Assembly: GCA_009602735.1 (NCBI GenBank)
Contig: WELA01001870.1
Coordinates: forward strand, 51,809-107,889
From: Mesotaenium endlicherianum
Lineage: Eukaryota; Streptophyta; Zygnematophyceae; Zygnematales; Mesotaeniaceae
Length of the DNA stretch: 56,081 nucleotides
Direction of reading: 5' to 3'
The position numbers and the translations under genes are program-made. The notes beneath the pieces are model-generated. The model was given only the letters and a program-made list of their open reading frames with translations, did not search any database and was not told the DNA's origin. This document shows positions 1 through 11,306 of this stretch, in pieces; the first letter of the stretch is position 1, and every line of letters begins with the position of its first letter.

Positions 1-64
1 CCACTTCCCCCCCCCCCACACACACAACACACACACACGCACACGAACAAACACACACGCATGC
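1..64. repeat. C run and CA microsatellite at window edge
   Basis: The window opens with a run of C followed by a CA-rich tract. The far end of the window is also a C run, so both edges look like assembly breaks at homopolymers. No gene is visible here. Confidence 0.7.
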
Positions 65-385
65 GCACACACATGTATCTTTCTGTATCTGTTTTCACAT
101 AGATATATTTACACATAGATGTACATAACATAGGTGTATATATAGAGTACACATATATACAGTTAAGCTGCGTCAATCTGTTTCAAGAGACTTCCCCAGT
201 AGTGTCAGGCCTGCTGTCCCCTCAGCTTCTCCCAAAGCCGCTCAACCCTTGCTCAACCGACACTCGCTGGAGAGATGTCTGCCTTTGAGCTCCTCAGGCC
301 CCATTCAGACTTGAGGTTCACTGTGGTTGCAGATTAGGGGAGCTGGCCTGCGGTGGCAGCCCTCGGCCTGTTTACTCTGTGACGG

Positions 386-705
386 TGGCGTTTAGGGTTG
401 GGAGATCCGCGTTTAGGGTTTCCAGGCACAGCAGCTGGTTGTGGTAGTAGCCAATGGGGGGCCTGGTCACGCTGGGATGTGTTCACACACGGGAGTCCTA
501 GTTTGAGCTCGGATACAGGAGCTGGCCTGTAGGAGTACTAGCCAACTGTAGGCCTGCTCATGCTGGGATGCGTTTACACAAGAGGAGGGGTTGACAAACA
601 GAATCTGGCCTGTTCTTGTAGCCACGTCAGGCCTGCTCACGCCGTGATATGTTGACGAGAACAGGTTTAGGGTTCGCATATAGGGGTAGGGTTTAGGGTC
701 CCATG
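386..705. repeat. Degenerate ~85-bp repeats with TTTAGGG motifs
   Basis: Three imperfect units start near 448, 539 and 619. Each carries a 'tagcca' start, a 'gcctg(c/g)tcac/tgc' core and a 'gatgtgtt'-like end. They are flanked by isolated TTTAGGG heptamers near 392, 413, 664 and 692. TTTAGGG is the common plant telomere unit, but here it occurs only singly, so this is not a telomere. The rest of 65-866 shows no coding exon. The first exon of the downstream cyclophilin gene, which should encode its N-terminal GKKQ-like segment, was not found. Confidence 0.45.
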
Positions 706-866
706 GATGAGCTGACCTGTTTTGGGCTGGCGTCTGATACTCCCCTGATTAGGTGACACATGGCAAGTCTTCCCGCCAGCCACCTCGCTGCCCTGAATGG
801 GTTCCTCCGCTATTGTGTAGAGCCCCGACAAATTTGGCAGATGTGAACGGGGGGCTGGTTGAGCAG

Positions 867-3800
867 GCTGACGTTCACCCCCTTCGAGGACCCTGTGTGC
901 ACGCCAGATGGCGACGTGTTTGACGTGCTGTGAGTGCTTCTGCCCCCCGCCTGGAGCCACGTGCTGCTCCCCCCTGCTCTGCAGTGTCTTGCCCTCTGCC
1001 CCCCTGCCCTGTCCTGCCTCCTGCCCTGCTCTGCTGTGCACGTGGGCTTGAGAGTTAAGGGATGCAGTGTGCTCTGCATGAGATGAGCCTGAGTTACACC
1101 CGCTCCAGCATATTGCATGTGTGTGTGGGGGGGTGGGTGTGCGTAGTGGTGTGTGTGTTGGTGTGTGTGTGTGTGTGTGCGCGTGTATGTGTGTGTGCAT
1201 TTGGGTATGTGTTGGGGTGTGTGTGGACTTGTAGTCTTTGGTTCCCTTGAGGAGAAGAGGGGGACCGGGGGGGGAGGGGACTGGGTGGCAGAGGGACACA
1301 TGTACGAGTGTTGTGCTCTGTGTCTGTCAACACTCCAGGTGTCAGGGGTGGGAAAGTCACCTTTTCCCCACCTTCCTTTTCCCCACCTTCTTTCCCCCCC
1401 CCTCTCTGCGTGCGTGCGCGGGCGTGTGTGGGCGGCGGGCGCAGGCACATCGTGCCGTACATTCAGAAGTACGGGCGCAGCCCCGTGACGGGCAAGCCGC
1501 TGTGCGTGGCGGACCTCTTCAAGCTCAACTTCTCCAAGAACGCCGAGGGTGAGTGCCACCAGGAGCGCGTGGCAGAGAGGGAGAGAGGGAGGGAGGGAGG
1601 GAGGTCCCCTTCCTTCTCTGGGTTCTTTGGTTCGTCGAATGCAATGATGATTTAATCGCATTCAGAATGCAGCCCATCCCTGCCTTGCCGAGGAGGTGGG
1701 TGCTGCCAGAAGAGCGAGCGAGCGGGAGGTGCCATCTGGGAGGGTCCAGGAAGGCCTGGGAGCCATTAAGAGGAAGTCAGCATGCGTATGCGTGCGTGCG
1801 GGCACACACACGCGCACGCACGCGTGTGTGTGTTTGTGTGTGTGCTATCTGCCTGCAGTACGAGAGCAGGGCATCCATTTTTCTCTCCCCTTGCTTTCTG
1901 CAAAAGCTAAATTAAAGTCAGAAACGAAACCAGGGCTGCGCTCCAAGTGTGCATTGGTTGTATGCCCCGGAAGCTTCTCCTCCCTACTCTCTTCGCTTTC
2001 CTCTCTCCTCTTGCCTCTCTCCTGGGGGAAACCAGATAGAAGGGACAGGAGAGGCAGGAGCCCTCCGCGGCACGCGCACGCGCACGCTCTCTCAATGCAT
2101 GCACGCTTGCTCTCTCGCTCTCTCAAGCCTGGCCGCCAGAAGTTTCGCCAGCCGGGCTTTCCCTTGCCAGGTGGCGCACCAATCCCGCTGCGGCCTCCCG
2201 GGTACTCCAGGCGGGCCCTGCAGGAAGTGCTCCTTGGTGCTCTAATTGGGCGACGCACGTCGCCGCCCAGGTGTACGAGGCCAGGCCCGTCTGACGTGGG
2301 AGCCGGGGCGGGGCTGTGCAATTGTGCGGGTGGCCCGGGTGCGTGACACGTGGCGCGTGCGTGCGTGCGTGCGTGCGCAGGGGAGTTCCAGTGCCCCGTG
2401 CTGGGCAAGGTGTTCACAGAGTTCACACACATCGTGGCCGTCCGCCCCACCGGCAACGTCTTCTGCTACGAGGTGGGGACCCCCCTCACCTGCTGCTGCT
2501 GCCGTTGCTGCTGCTCTCCTGCTCCTGCTGCTGCTCTCCTGCTGCTGCTGCTGCTCTCCTGCTGCTGCTGCTGCTCTGCTGCTGCTGGAGTCGCCGCCTG
2601 GCAGTGGCAAGTATCGTGCCGGCCGTTGGTGCCACCGCCTGAGCCCCACCGTGACAGCTCCTGCGAGTGAGAGCTGGGGCTGGCTCTTAGAGCTCGGTGC
2701 GCAGCTGCGAATTCACGAGAGAGAGAGAGAGAGAGAGCAAGGCAGTCGAGCAGTTGTCTGCATCGCATTCTCGTTCTCATTCTCCTTCTCCGTCTCATTC
2801 TTCGTGCTCTTTCTGCCCCCACCCTCGCGCGCTCGCCCCGCCCTGGAGCTGCTGCTGCTTGCCCGGCAGAGGCGCACGGCGGACCTGCACAAAGTAGATG
2901 TTTTCCTTTGCGGTTTCATGAACCAGGTTTGGAATGGCGAGGGAGACAGGTGAGGCACGCAGGCAGGCACGCAGGCAGGCAGGCAGGCGTGTGCTCCTCT
3001 TGCGGTGTGCTACTGCAGTGGGGCCTCTCTGGGGCTTCCAGAGTGCTTGGCATGCTGCGCCAGTACCGCTGCTGTCATTGTAACAGTCGTGTGTTGTAAT
3101 GTGGGGTGGGGGGAGGTGGGGGGGGGGCAGGCGGTGAAGGAGCTCAACATAAAGCCTAAGAACTGGAGGGACCTGCTCACGGAGGCCCCCTTCAANTCGC
3201 AAGGATGGAGAAGTGGGCCGTCTTCTGTTTTTGCCCGCTCGCTCGCGCACGCAAATTGAACGGGTACGCAGGCATACAGCTTCTCGAGGCAGTGTGATGG
3301 CTGCCTGGAGTGGGAGGGAGGGATCTGTCGTCCCCTCCGTTGGGGGGATGCCACCTGCCGCGGTCTGAGTGATTTTATTGGAGGGGCAATGTGGGTATCT
3401 TGCGCAGACAGTGAGACGGGACATGCACGCGGTCCACCACATCCGCATTCGTGCTAACGTGTGTGCGTATGTGCTTTTATGTGCGCGTGCTTGGGCGTGC
3501 GTGCGTATGCGTGCATGCATGCGTGCGTGTGTGTATCTGCGTGCGTGTGCGTATGTGGGGCTGTTTGTGTTTGGTGGGTGGCTGGTTGTGCGTCCGTGTG
3601 TGTGCGTGTGTGTTTTTTTTGGGGGGGGGGGGTGTTTCTCTGTGTGTGTCCGTGTGCGTGTGCGTGTGCGCACGTGGGTGTGGGGGAGAGCAGGACCCCA
3701 ACAAGCTGGACTCGAAAGTGCTGACGGACTTTGAGCACGTCAAGCGCAACATCAGCCTGGACGATGATGGTACGGCTCGGCCCTGCCCTGCCCTGCCACC

Positions 3801-4001
3801 TGTCACATGGTCTTTGCTCCAGGAGGGACAGCTGTCGGAGGTGGATTGCAGCCTGTGTTGGTCTTGGACTTCTCTGGTTAGGAGTACACGCACGGGCGTG
3901 CCTGCCATGTGCACACATTTCAAATGCAGACGTGCTTCTAGAGGCATCTTCTCTCACGCGTGTACATACGTATGATCTGAGCATGCACACGCCCGCGCGC
4001 G

Positions 4002-4078
<77 letters not shown>

Positions 4079-7000
4079 ACACGCACACCCATCCACACAC
4101 ACATGCAGAATGCACACATGCCTATTTATGTGTGTATGCTATCGTACACGCAGATACGCAGATGTCCACGCAGGTAACATTTCCATACCCAGCTTAACAC
4201 CCGCAGACCAGCAACGGTCACTTACACCTGCGTGTGCTCGTGCGCCACCTGCGCATGCATGCAGAGCTGAAGAAGGCGAGGGAGGACCCCGCCTATTTCA
4301 TCAACATCAGCGGCGACACCAAGCGCATGCTGGAGGATCTCGCCTCCACCGACAAGACCCGCGAGGCCCTGGCGCTGGGCGGCGGGGGCGCGCGCGCCAA
4401 GGAGGAGCGGGCGGCGGCCCTCGCCTCCCTGCGGCTGGCCAAGGAGCGTGCGCTCGCGGAGGAGGAGGCCCGCCTCGCCCGGGAGGGCGGCGCTGAGGGG
4501 GGCGCCCCCGCCGAGCGGGAGAAGGCGGGCGGCAAGAAGGGCCAGAAGAGGAGGGAGGAGGAGCGGGCGAAGGAGAAGGCCCTGGAGAAGGAGCGCGCGA
4601 AATACAAGGAGCCGGCCATGAGCATCGTCGACGCGGCGTCGGCGTCGCTTTTCGGGAGGAGCGCGGAGGCGGCCAAGGCGGCGGGCCAGGAGAAGGTGCA
4701 CGCGCGCGTGGCGGCACACGCGGCCGGCGCGCGCGCGCCCGTCGAGGCCAACACCAAGATGGTGCGTCCGCCGCGCAGACGGGCTCAGAGTTCCTCTCAT
4801 CTCGACGCCCACCTGCAAACCCTTCCCTCCCCCCCTCACCACCCCCCCCTTTCAAAAAAAGATTTCCCCCTGGGTGCCCCCTGGTTCTTCAAATCGAGCC
4901 CCTGCATCCTGCATGGCTTCCCCCTTTCAGAGGCAGTCAAGCTCATAGCAAAGAGCGCTCAGGCCCCCGGCACTGCGGGTTCTGCCGTCCGCCGTGTTGA
5001 TGCTGGCGTGTCGGGTCCAATGTTGTGCGTGTGGGGCTCCGCCTTCTGGATCTCCGGCCTTAAGCTCTGAAAGTCTCAGACCTGGCCTGCAGCTTAAGGG
5101 GTGGGCGGTGGGCTCTGGACTGTGGCGGCATTTTCTGAGTAGTCCGGGCTATGTCTCCTCCGGCCCTCTCCCACCCCCGGCCCAGCCACACACGCATGCC
5201 CCGCCTGCACCCCCCTGCACCCCCCTGCACAACCCCACCCCCTCCCTCTCCTCTTCCACGTGATTGCACCGCTGCTTGCTGCTGGGCTGGTAGGTAACGG
5301 GCCTGTTTGAGTGGGACAGTTTTGCATGTCGAACCTCTGTGATCCGCTTCTCTCTGAGCTGCTTCAGTGACAGGTGCACGTTATCATCATCATTGCTGCA
5401 TGTGCTGCGCCACCGGGGCTCTTGGCTCTCTGCTTGCTGCTTGAACTGACTGCCTTGAGTGGCTGGGTTCGGCTTGGCTTGGCTTGGCGGGCGGGCGGGT
5501 GGCAGGTGAGGAGCCAGTACACGTCGGGGCGCGCGTCGCGCGGGCTGACGTCGACGACGTGCGCGCCCGTGACAGAGCACGACTACGAGATGGTGCGCGT
5601 GGAGCGCAACCCCAAGAAGAAGGGCTACGCGCGCGTCTCCACCTCGCTGGGCGCCCTCAACCTGGAGCTGCACTGCGACGTGGCGCCGCGCACGTGCGAG
5701 AATTTCCTCACGCTGTGCGAGCGCGGCTACTACGACAACACCGCCTTCCACCGCAACATCAAGTGAGCCTCACCCGCCCTCCCGCCCCTGCCCCCTTGGC
5801 AGCACTCCCCCCCTCCNGCGAAGGAGAAGGCCCTGGAGAAGGAGCGCGCGAAATACAAGGAGCCGGCCATGAGCATCGTCGACGCGGCGTCGGCGTCGCT
5901 TTTCGGGAGGAGCGCGGAGGCGGCCAAGGCGGCGGGCCAGGAGAAGGTGCACGCGCGCGTGGCGGCACACGCGGCCGGCGCGCGCGCGCCCGTCGAGGCC
6001 AACACCAAGATGGTGCGTCCGCCGCGCAGACGGGCTCAGAGTTCCTCTCATCTCGACGCCCACCTGCAAACCCTTCCCTCCCCCCCTCACCACCCCCCCC
6101 TTTCAAAAAAAGATTTCCCCCTGGGTGCCCCCTGGTTCTTCAAATCGAGCCCCTGCATCCTGCATGGCTTCCCCCTTTCAGAGGCAGTCAAGCTCATAGC
6201 AAAGAGCGCTCAGGCCCCCGGCACTGCGGGTTCTGCCGTCCGCCGTGTTGATGCTGGCGTGTCGGGTCCAATGTTGTGCGTGTGGGGCTCCGCCTTCTGG
6301 ATCTCCGGCCTTAAGCTCTGAAAGTCTCAGACCTGGCCTGCAGCTTAAGGGGTGGGCGGTGGGCTCTGGACTGTGGCGGCATTTTCTGAGTAGTCCGGGC
6401 TATGTCTCCTCCGGCCCTCTCCCACCCCCGGCCCAGCCACACACGCATGCCCCGCCTGCACCCCCCTGCACCCCCCTGCACAACCCCACCCCCTCCCTCT
6501 CCTCTTCCACGTGATTGCACCGCTGCTTGCTGCTGGGCTGGTAGGTAACGGGCCTGTTTGAGTGGGACAGTTTTGCATGTCGAACCTCTGTGATCCGCTT
6601 CTCTCTGAGCTGCTTCAGTGACAGGTGCACGTTATCATCATCATTGCTGCATGTGCTGCGCCACCGGGGCTCTTGGCTCTCTGCTTGCTGCTTGAACTGA
6701 CTGCCTTGAGTGGCTGGGTTCGGCTTGGCTTGGCTTGGCGGGCGGGCGGGTGGCAGGTGAGGAGCCAGTACACGTCGGGGCGCGCGTCGCGCGGGCTGAC
6801 GTCGACGACGTGCGCGCCCGTGACAGAGCACGACTACGAGATGGTGCGCGTGGAGCGCAACCCCAAGAAGAAGGGCTACGCGCGCGTCTCCACCTCGCTG
6901 GGCGCCCTCAACCTGGAGCTGCACTGCGACGTGGCGCCGCGCACGTGCGAGAATTTCCTCACGCTGTGCGAGCGCGGCTACTACGACAACACCGCCTTCC

Positions 7001-7947
7001 ACCGCAACATCAAGTGAGCCTCACCCGCCCTCCCGCCCCTGCCCCCTTGGCAGCACTCCCCCCCTCCNCCTCCCCCCCTACCCAGGTCACCCCCCCATCC
7101 CCCCCGGTTTTCGTGCCGGTTTTCGTGGAGGGCTGCGTGCCTGTGTAAGTGAGTGGTCGGTGGTCTTGCTTGCACGCTGGTGGGGGGGGGGGGGAGATAG
7201 CATGCAATATAAGCAGAGTGTTGACGGTGGGGCTGGGGGCTGGGGCTGGGGCTGGGGCACTGTTGCTTGGGGGTGGTCTCTCACATGACCTTACCTAATG
7301 GCGGAAAGCGCACTGGCTCAGAGATGGGTGCTGCTGCACATTTGGGATCCGGTCAGGTCGACTGTCGTGGGTTGCAGTTTGAAACCTAGGCCAGCAGCAT
7401 GCTGGGAAAGGCTGTCCTGGTGTTTGGTCCAAGGGTCACTGCTATGCGTGCCGCTTGAATGCGAGCAGTAATTCTGACGGATCGACGACATCGACTGGAC
7501 AGGGCAGAGGCGTAAAGCTTCCTCCCAACTGTACGATGTGCTCTGCGCACCACAAACAGAGATGGGCTGGGACATGGCACCCACACGATGGGCGTTGCTC
7601 ACGCACATGCGCACGTCGCCTGCACACGCCCTCACACGCGCACGCACACGCGCACGCGCCGCGTGTCAGCTCATCAAGAAAGCGCCCCACCTCCCCTCCT
7701 ACGCCTTCCGCCTCCCCCCCCCCCAGCATTCCTTTTCTCCCGCTGGTCCCAGCCCGCTGATGGCTCATCTGTATGAGCCTTTCGCATACGCCCTGGCCCC
7801 TCCCGCCTCTCACGGCGCAGCACCTCTCCCCCCTTACGCAACGCGGGGCCAGGAATTGACCCGTTCTCACTTACGCCACGCGCGCCTTTCTCCTCTCCCG
7901 CGCCTAACTGCGTTCGCGCTCGCGACCCTCTGCGTGCGCGCGTGCGC

Positions 7948-7979
<32 letters not shown>

Positions 7980-9789
7980 AGGAACTTCATGATCCAGGGT
8001 GGCGACCCGACGGGCACGGGCCGCGGGGGCGAGTCCATCTGGGGCAAGCCGTTCAAGGACGAGGTGAGCTCGAAGCTGCTTCACTCGGAGCGCGGCGTGC
8101 TCAGCATGGCCAACAGCGGGCCCCACACCAACGGCTCGCAGTTCTTCGTGCTCTACAAGTCGGCGCCGCACCTCAACTACAAGCACACGGTGTTTGGCCG
8201 CGTCGTGGGCGGCCTGGAGGTGCTGGCGGCCATGGAGCGTGCGGAGGTCGACGACGACGACCGCCCTCTGGTTGGCCTCCTCTCCGCCCCTGCTGCTGCC
8301 CCCGCTGCTGCTGCCCCTAATGCTGCCCCCGCTGCTGCTGCTGCTGATGCTGCTGTTGCTGCTGCAGTTAGTGCTGGTTCTAGTGCTGGTGCTGGTGCTG
8401 CTGCTGCAGTGCCTGCGGAGGTCGCGGCGGAGGTGGCAATGGCTGCTGGTGTTACTGCTGCGGCAGTTACGGCTGCTGCTGAGTAAATGTGTGTGTGTGT
8501 GTGTGTGCGTGCGTGTACGCGCATGTGTGCGTCCTCAATGTCTGCATGCGTGTCCGCGTGCTTGTTCCCTGTGTGGCGTTTACGTAGCGTGCAGTTGTAA
8601 TGCGTACTTGGAAGTTGTTGTACAGCCGCTATTGCTTGCCGCCAGCACGTCTGCTACGATGGCACGTGCATGCGCGCGTGGGAGCATGCGTCCATATGTC
8701 TGCGCAAACTCCCCCTGTGTCTGCTCGTTGCCGGGCGCTTGATGGGCGGGCAGCTATGACTTCTTTGGAGCTTTACATCCCCCTCTCCTTGCCGCAATCT
8801 TGTGCCCTGCCTCTGGGAGGCTTGGGGCTTAAACCCTTGTCCTGCTTGTTGCTTGCTCTGATCTTTCGAGGCAAGCTTCGCGGGTGTGCTGGCTTGCTGT
8901 GTGTGTTCAGAGCGAGATCAAAATCATCAGCACGGAGGTCTTTGTGAACCCGTACACGGAGCCCGAGGAGGAGAAGGAGGCGGAGAAAGTACTCACTGTC
9001 GAGGAGCAAGAGGAGAACGTAAGACTCTCTGTCTCTCTCTTCTGATGTCGGCATTGTCTTCTCGCGTACATGTTGTGACCCCTCAAACGTGTACAATGTG
9101 CGGATGCTATGTCGTGCTCCTATTTTTAGGTCAGAAGTTGCCCACTCCGTTATCCATGTGAAATTGCACACCTCTTGCATGCGGTTGTATGATTGATAAT
9201 TCCATTAGCGTGCACGAGAGTCGCGTGCATGAAAGTCGTGCAGCGAGAGCGTGTTTGCATACGTAATGCTTGCGATAATTGAAGCAACGAAAGATTTTGA
9301 GCATGCGAGGCTTCATACAAGCATAGTTAGACTAACGCATCACACCTCATCAATCAGTAGCGGTGGTTTTTAGTTCCGCTTTAGATGGAAAGAATTTACA
9401 GGGGTGAAGCATAGAGTGCCATGTGTCTTTATTTTGTATCTTTGCCAAGTGTCTGCTTATTCCATACCCTGTCATTCTTTTGATGCAAGTCTTACGTCAC
9501 CCTGTTTGCAATTTAAGGCTTTGTGTATTGGTTGCATGGTGGTGGATGCCTGTGTACTATTTCCACTGTGCAGGAAAAGGTGGGTGCTTGGTACAGTAAT
9601 CCCGTTCAAGCCCAAGGCCTGGTAGCGCATAAGGTAGGCGTCGGCAAATATATGAGACCTCTCACTGCACCCAAGGTAGGAGCTAGTGACGCCAACGATA
9701 GCATTGCCGTTGTTGCGGACGAAGCGCCCCCGCCAAAGAGACGAAAAGAATCCACAAAGGGAGGATTTGGCGACTTCTCTGGTTGGTGA
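867..9789 (+). CDS. CYP65: U-box cyclophilin-type peptidyl-prolyl isomerase (CYP65/PUB49, PPIL2-like), 5' partial
   Basis: Nuclear prolyl isomerase with a U-box; the family acts as an E3 ligase linked to the spliceosome. Exons read: 867-929, 1445-1548, 2381-2472, 3131-3195 (runs into n), 3694-3769, 4265-4761, 5506-5762 (repeated at 6757-7013), 7982-8270, 8911-9018, 9574-9789. The U-box is seen as [15 protein letters not shown] followed by [19 protein letters not shown]. An Ala/Glu/Lys-rich linker follows (4265-4761), then the cyclophilin domain from [10 protein letters not shown] to FGRVVGG. The catalytic Arg (FHR), FMIQ and SQFF motifs are present. The position of CypA Trp121, which governs cyclosporin binding, is His (HLNYKH), as often in this subfamily. 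The C-terminus ends GFGDFSGW, like homologues. The N-terminal exon is missing, exon 4 is cut at n 3196, and the 1,250-bp duplication interrupts the locus. Confidence 0.93.
2490..2587 (+). repeat. Interrupted CTG trinucleotide repeat in intron
   Basis: An imperfect (CTG)n tract, broken by CTCTCCTG units, starts 18 bases after the donor site of the third visible exon of the cyclophilin gene. It is open in several frames, which explains the Leu, Ala and Cys runs in translation. It is intronic by splice phase. Confidence 0.85.
3993..4070. repeat. (CG)n-(CA)n microsatellite
   Basis: About eight CG dinucleotides run into about thirty CA dinucleotides inside the intron between exons 3694-3769 and 4265-4761. 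Alternating purine-pyrimidine tracts of this kind can form left-handed DNA and are often length-variable. Confidence 0.95.
4567..7067 (+). repeat. CYP65: Perfect 1,250-bp tandem duplication bracketed by n
   Basis: Bases 4567-5816 recur as 5818-7067 with an offset of exactly 1,251 and no difference that I could find. The first copy ends at n 5817 and the second at n 7068. The repeat covers the 3' part of the linker exon, one intron and the exon 5506-5762 with its donor. The second copy begins mid-exon. A redundant contig placed next to its parent during scaffolding explains this better than a biological duplication. Confidence 0.9.
7927..7981 (+). promoter_or_regulatory. CYP65: TGCG-repeat 3' splice site
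   Basis: The acceptor of exon 7982-8270 is preceded by about 45 bases of GCGTGCGTGCG repeats ending in GCGCAG, with no pyrimidine tract. The phase fits exactly: exon 5506-5762 ends ATC AA and this exon starts G AAC TTC ATG, giving I-K-N-F-M. The same style is seen before 1445, 2381, 3694 and, as pure GT, before 52482. Confidence 0.75.
8271..8486 (+). other. CYP65: Intron start open for 71 codons, Ala-rich
   Basis: The intron after exon 7982-8270 begins GTTGGC, a weak donor. If retained it stays in frame to a TGA near 8484 and adds an Ala-rich tail built from GCT/GCC repeats. The conserved continuation ([15 protein letters not shown]) is in exon 8911-9018, in phase, so splicing is the expected main product. 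Retention would give a shorter protein with a low-complexity C-terminus. Confidence 0.5.
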
Positions 9790-10931
9790 TGGAAGCGTTA
9801 GTGATTTGGGATGTTTTAGCATACATTGTGGGTCATCGTGTAGATATTTCAAAAATTGACATGTAGGATAAAAGCCCTGTACATATGCATTACCTCAAGT
9901 TACTTTGCTCCAATGCATTGCATTTGTCAAAAACATCAGAGACGAAAATGTTCAATGAGGACTCACTTGCGTGAAATGGTTTAGTAGATCCTTTTTGCAA
10001 GGACGCGACTTTGCTGATGAAGGTAATTTTCATACACAATCTTAAGCTTTGGCGCTGGCAAGTGGAGTTTCTTGAACGTGCAGTTTACCGAGAGATTAAA
10101 TTTTCTACGGAAGTCATAAAAAATTGACATACAAGTTGAAAGTTGCCTCTATCTTAGTGTGAATTAAGTGTTGGCCAATGCAATTTGGGCAACAAACATT
10201 AGTTGAAGAGATATTCAGTCTAACCTTTTTAAAAGTACTATTGGTATAACGCCTTTTCTCCATGTAGCAGCTATACTTCTGATTGTTACATGCTGAATGC
10301 TCCAAGCATGCTTCCTGCATGCTAACTAAATACATACGGAAACTAATAAGGAGAAGCTTTCTCTCTTTATAGTTCCCAGGGAGAGGCTTCTGCTTGCAAG
10401 TTACGTGCTTCGTGAGAAAAAAATTGAAGGTTTGACGGAAGATGCTTAGTGGTTCAGTTTGTAGACATCTGAGTACATTTGAGTACAGGGTATCATGCAT
10501 ACCATACGTCTAAGTTTTAATAGGATGTTCATGATGTGATGTTTGAACGCGCTGATTCGGAACGCACCAGCTCTTGGCTGCAATGCAACTCACGTCGATC
10601 GTTTTTTAAAGAACTATTTTCAACCGTTCGATCAACATTGATCAGACAATTCTTTGGGCATCTTACAAAGGCCACGGTGGCAGCGAGTTTCTCCAGTGGT
10701 CAATAGTCAGATGGAGTCAGAGTGGATCTCCAGTGATATGCAGCGAGTTCGGCGACTCAACAACGCGACGTCATAACGCATAGCTTTCTGAGTACGTCTC
10801 AAAGCCACATCGATCCCGTTCTGACCATTTTGACCTGCCTAAAACATTCTGGAAAATTTGAGAACAATAAGGCGAAGCATTCGGCATTCGGCTGATTGCA
10901 GCATCGAGGGTCTCGAAGCGTTGACATCGAG
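9790..10931. other. Intergenic spacer between cyclophilin and COMT-like genes
   Basis: The sequence is AT-rich with no convincing ORF. It should hold the 3' UTR of the upstream gene and the distal promoter of the next one. The drop in GC content from the 5' exons of the cyclophilin gene to this spacer is marked. Confidence 0.6.
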
Positions 10932-10971
10932 ACTTTCAGCCACTTTCAGCCACTTTCAGCTGCTTTCAGCA
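10932..10971 (+). repeat. Four tandem 10-bp ACTTTCAGCC-like units in promoter
   Basis: Two exact and two altered copies of a 10-bp unit lie about 340 bases upstream of the start codon at 11307, and about 150 bases upstream of its TATA-like box. Direct repeats at this position could be a transcription-factor binding cluster. No known element is claimed. Confidence 0.5.
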
Positions 10972-11118
10972 GCCCGGCTTAACGTAGCAGGCTGCCCGCT
11001 GCTGCCTCCTGCTCCCCGTCCACACCCGTCAGAAACGGTCCTTCACGGTCGAAAGTCGTGAGTTCTGCCGTAACTCGTGTGCGACACCGACTTCAGGCCC
11101 TGGTTCCGTTTGCTTCCA

Positions 11119-11124
11119 TATAAG
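11119..11124 (+). promoter_or_regulatory. TATA-like box of first COMT-like gene
   Basis: The sequence CCATATAAGACC lies 188 bases upstream of the ATG at 11307. This spacing fits a TATA box with a leader of roughly 155-160 bases. No competing box is closer. Confidence 0.4.
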
Positions 11125-11306
11125 ACCAGAAAATCTCCGACGACAAAGGCGTACATGTGCATTCTTTGAGCTCGATCTTACTAACTCAAAATTCACTTCC
11201 TTTTACTAAACATTGTTCCCGAACTCCGAGGTGGTCAATTCTGTCGCCCCAAAGCAGTGCAATTTGACGTTGTGCATTATTCAGAAGTTGCCTACCTCGT
11301 CTAGCA

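Noticed and set aside
667..1661. Minus-strand ORFs of 210 and 283 residues rich in His and Thr
   Set aside because: They come from CA/TG repeats and overlap real plus-strand exons of the cyclophilin gene.
3454..4119. Minus-strand ORF of 221 residues with Val-Cys runs
   Set aside because: It is a translation of the CA/TG microsatellites in an intron and has no domain.
5818..7067. True second cyclophilin domain or exon duplication
   Set aside because: The copy is perfect, starts mid-exon and is bounded by n on both sides, so it is treated as an assembly artefact.
7310..7400. tRNA-derived SINE head (TGGCTCAGAGATGGG A-box-like, AGTTTGAAACC B-box-like)
   Set aside because: Box spacing is too long, the boxes are imperfect, and no tail or target duplication was found.
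8177..8524. Minus-strand Ala/Thr-rich ORF
   Set aside because: Shadow of the GCT/GCC repeat next to a confirmed plus-strand exon.
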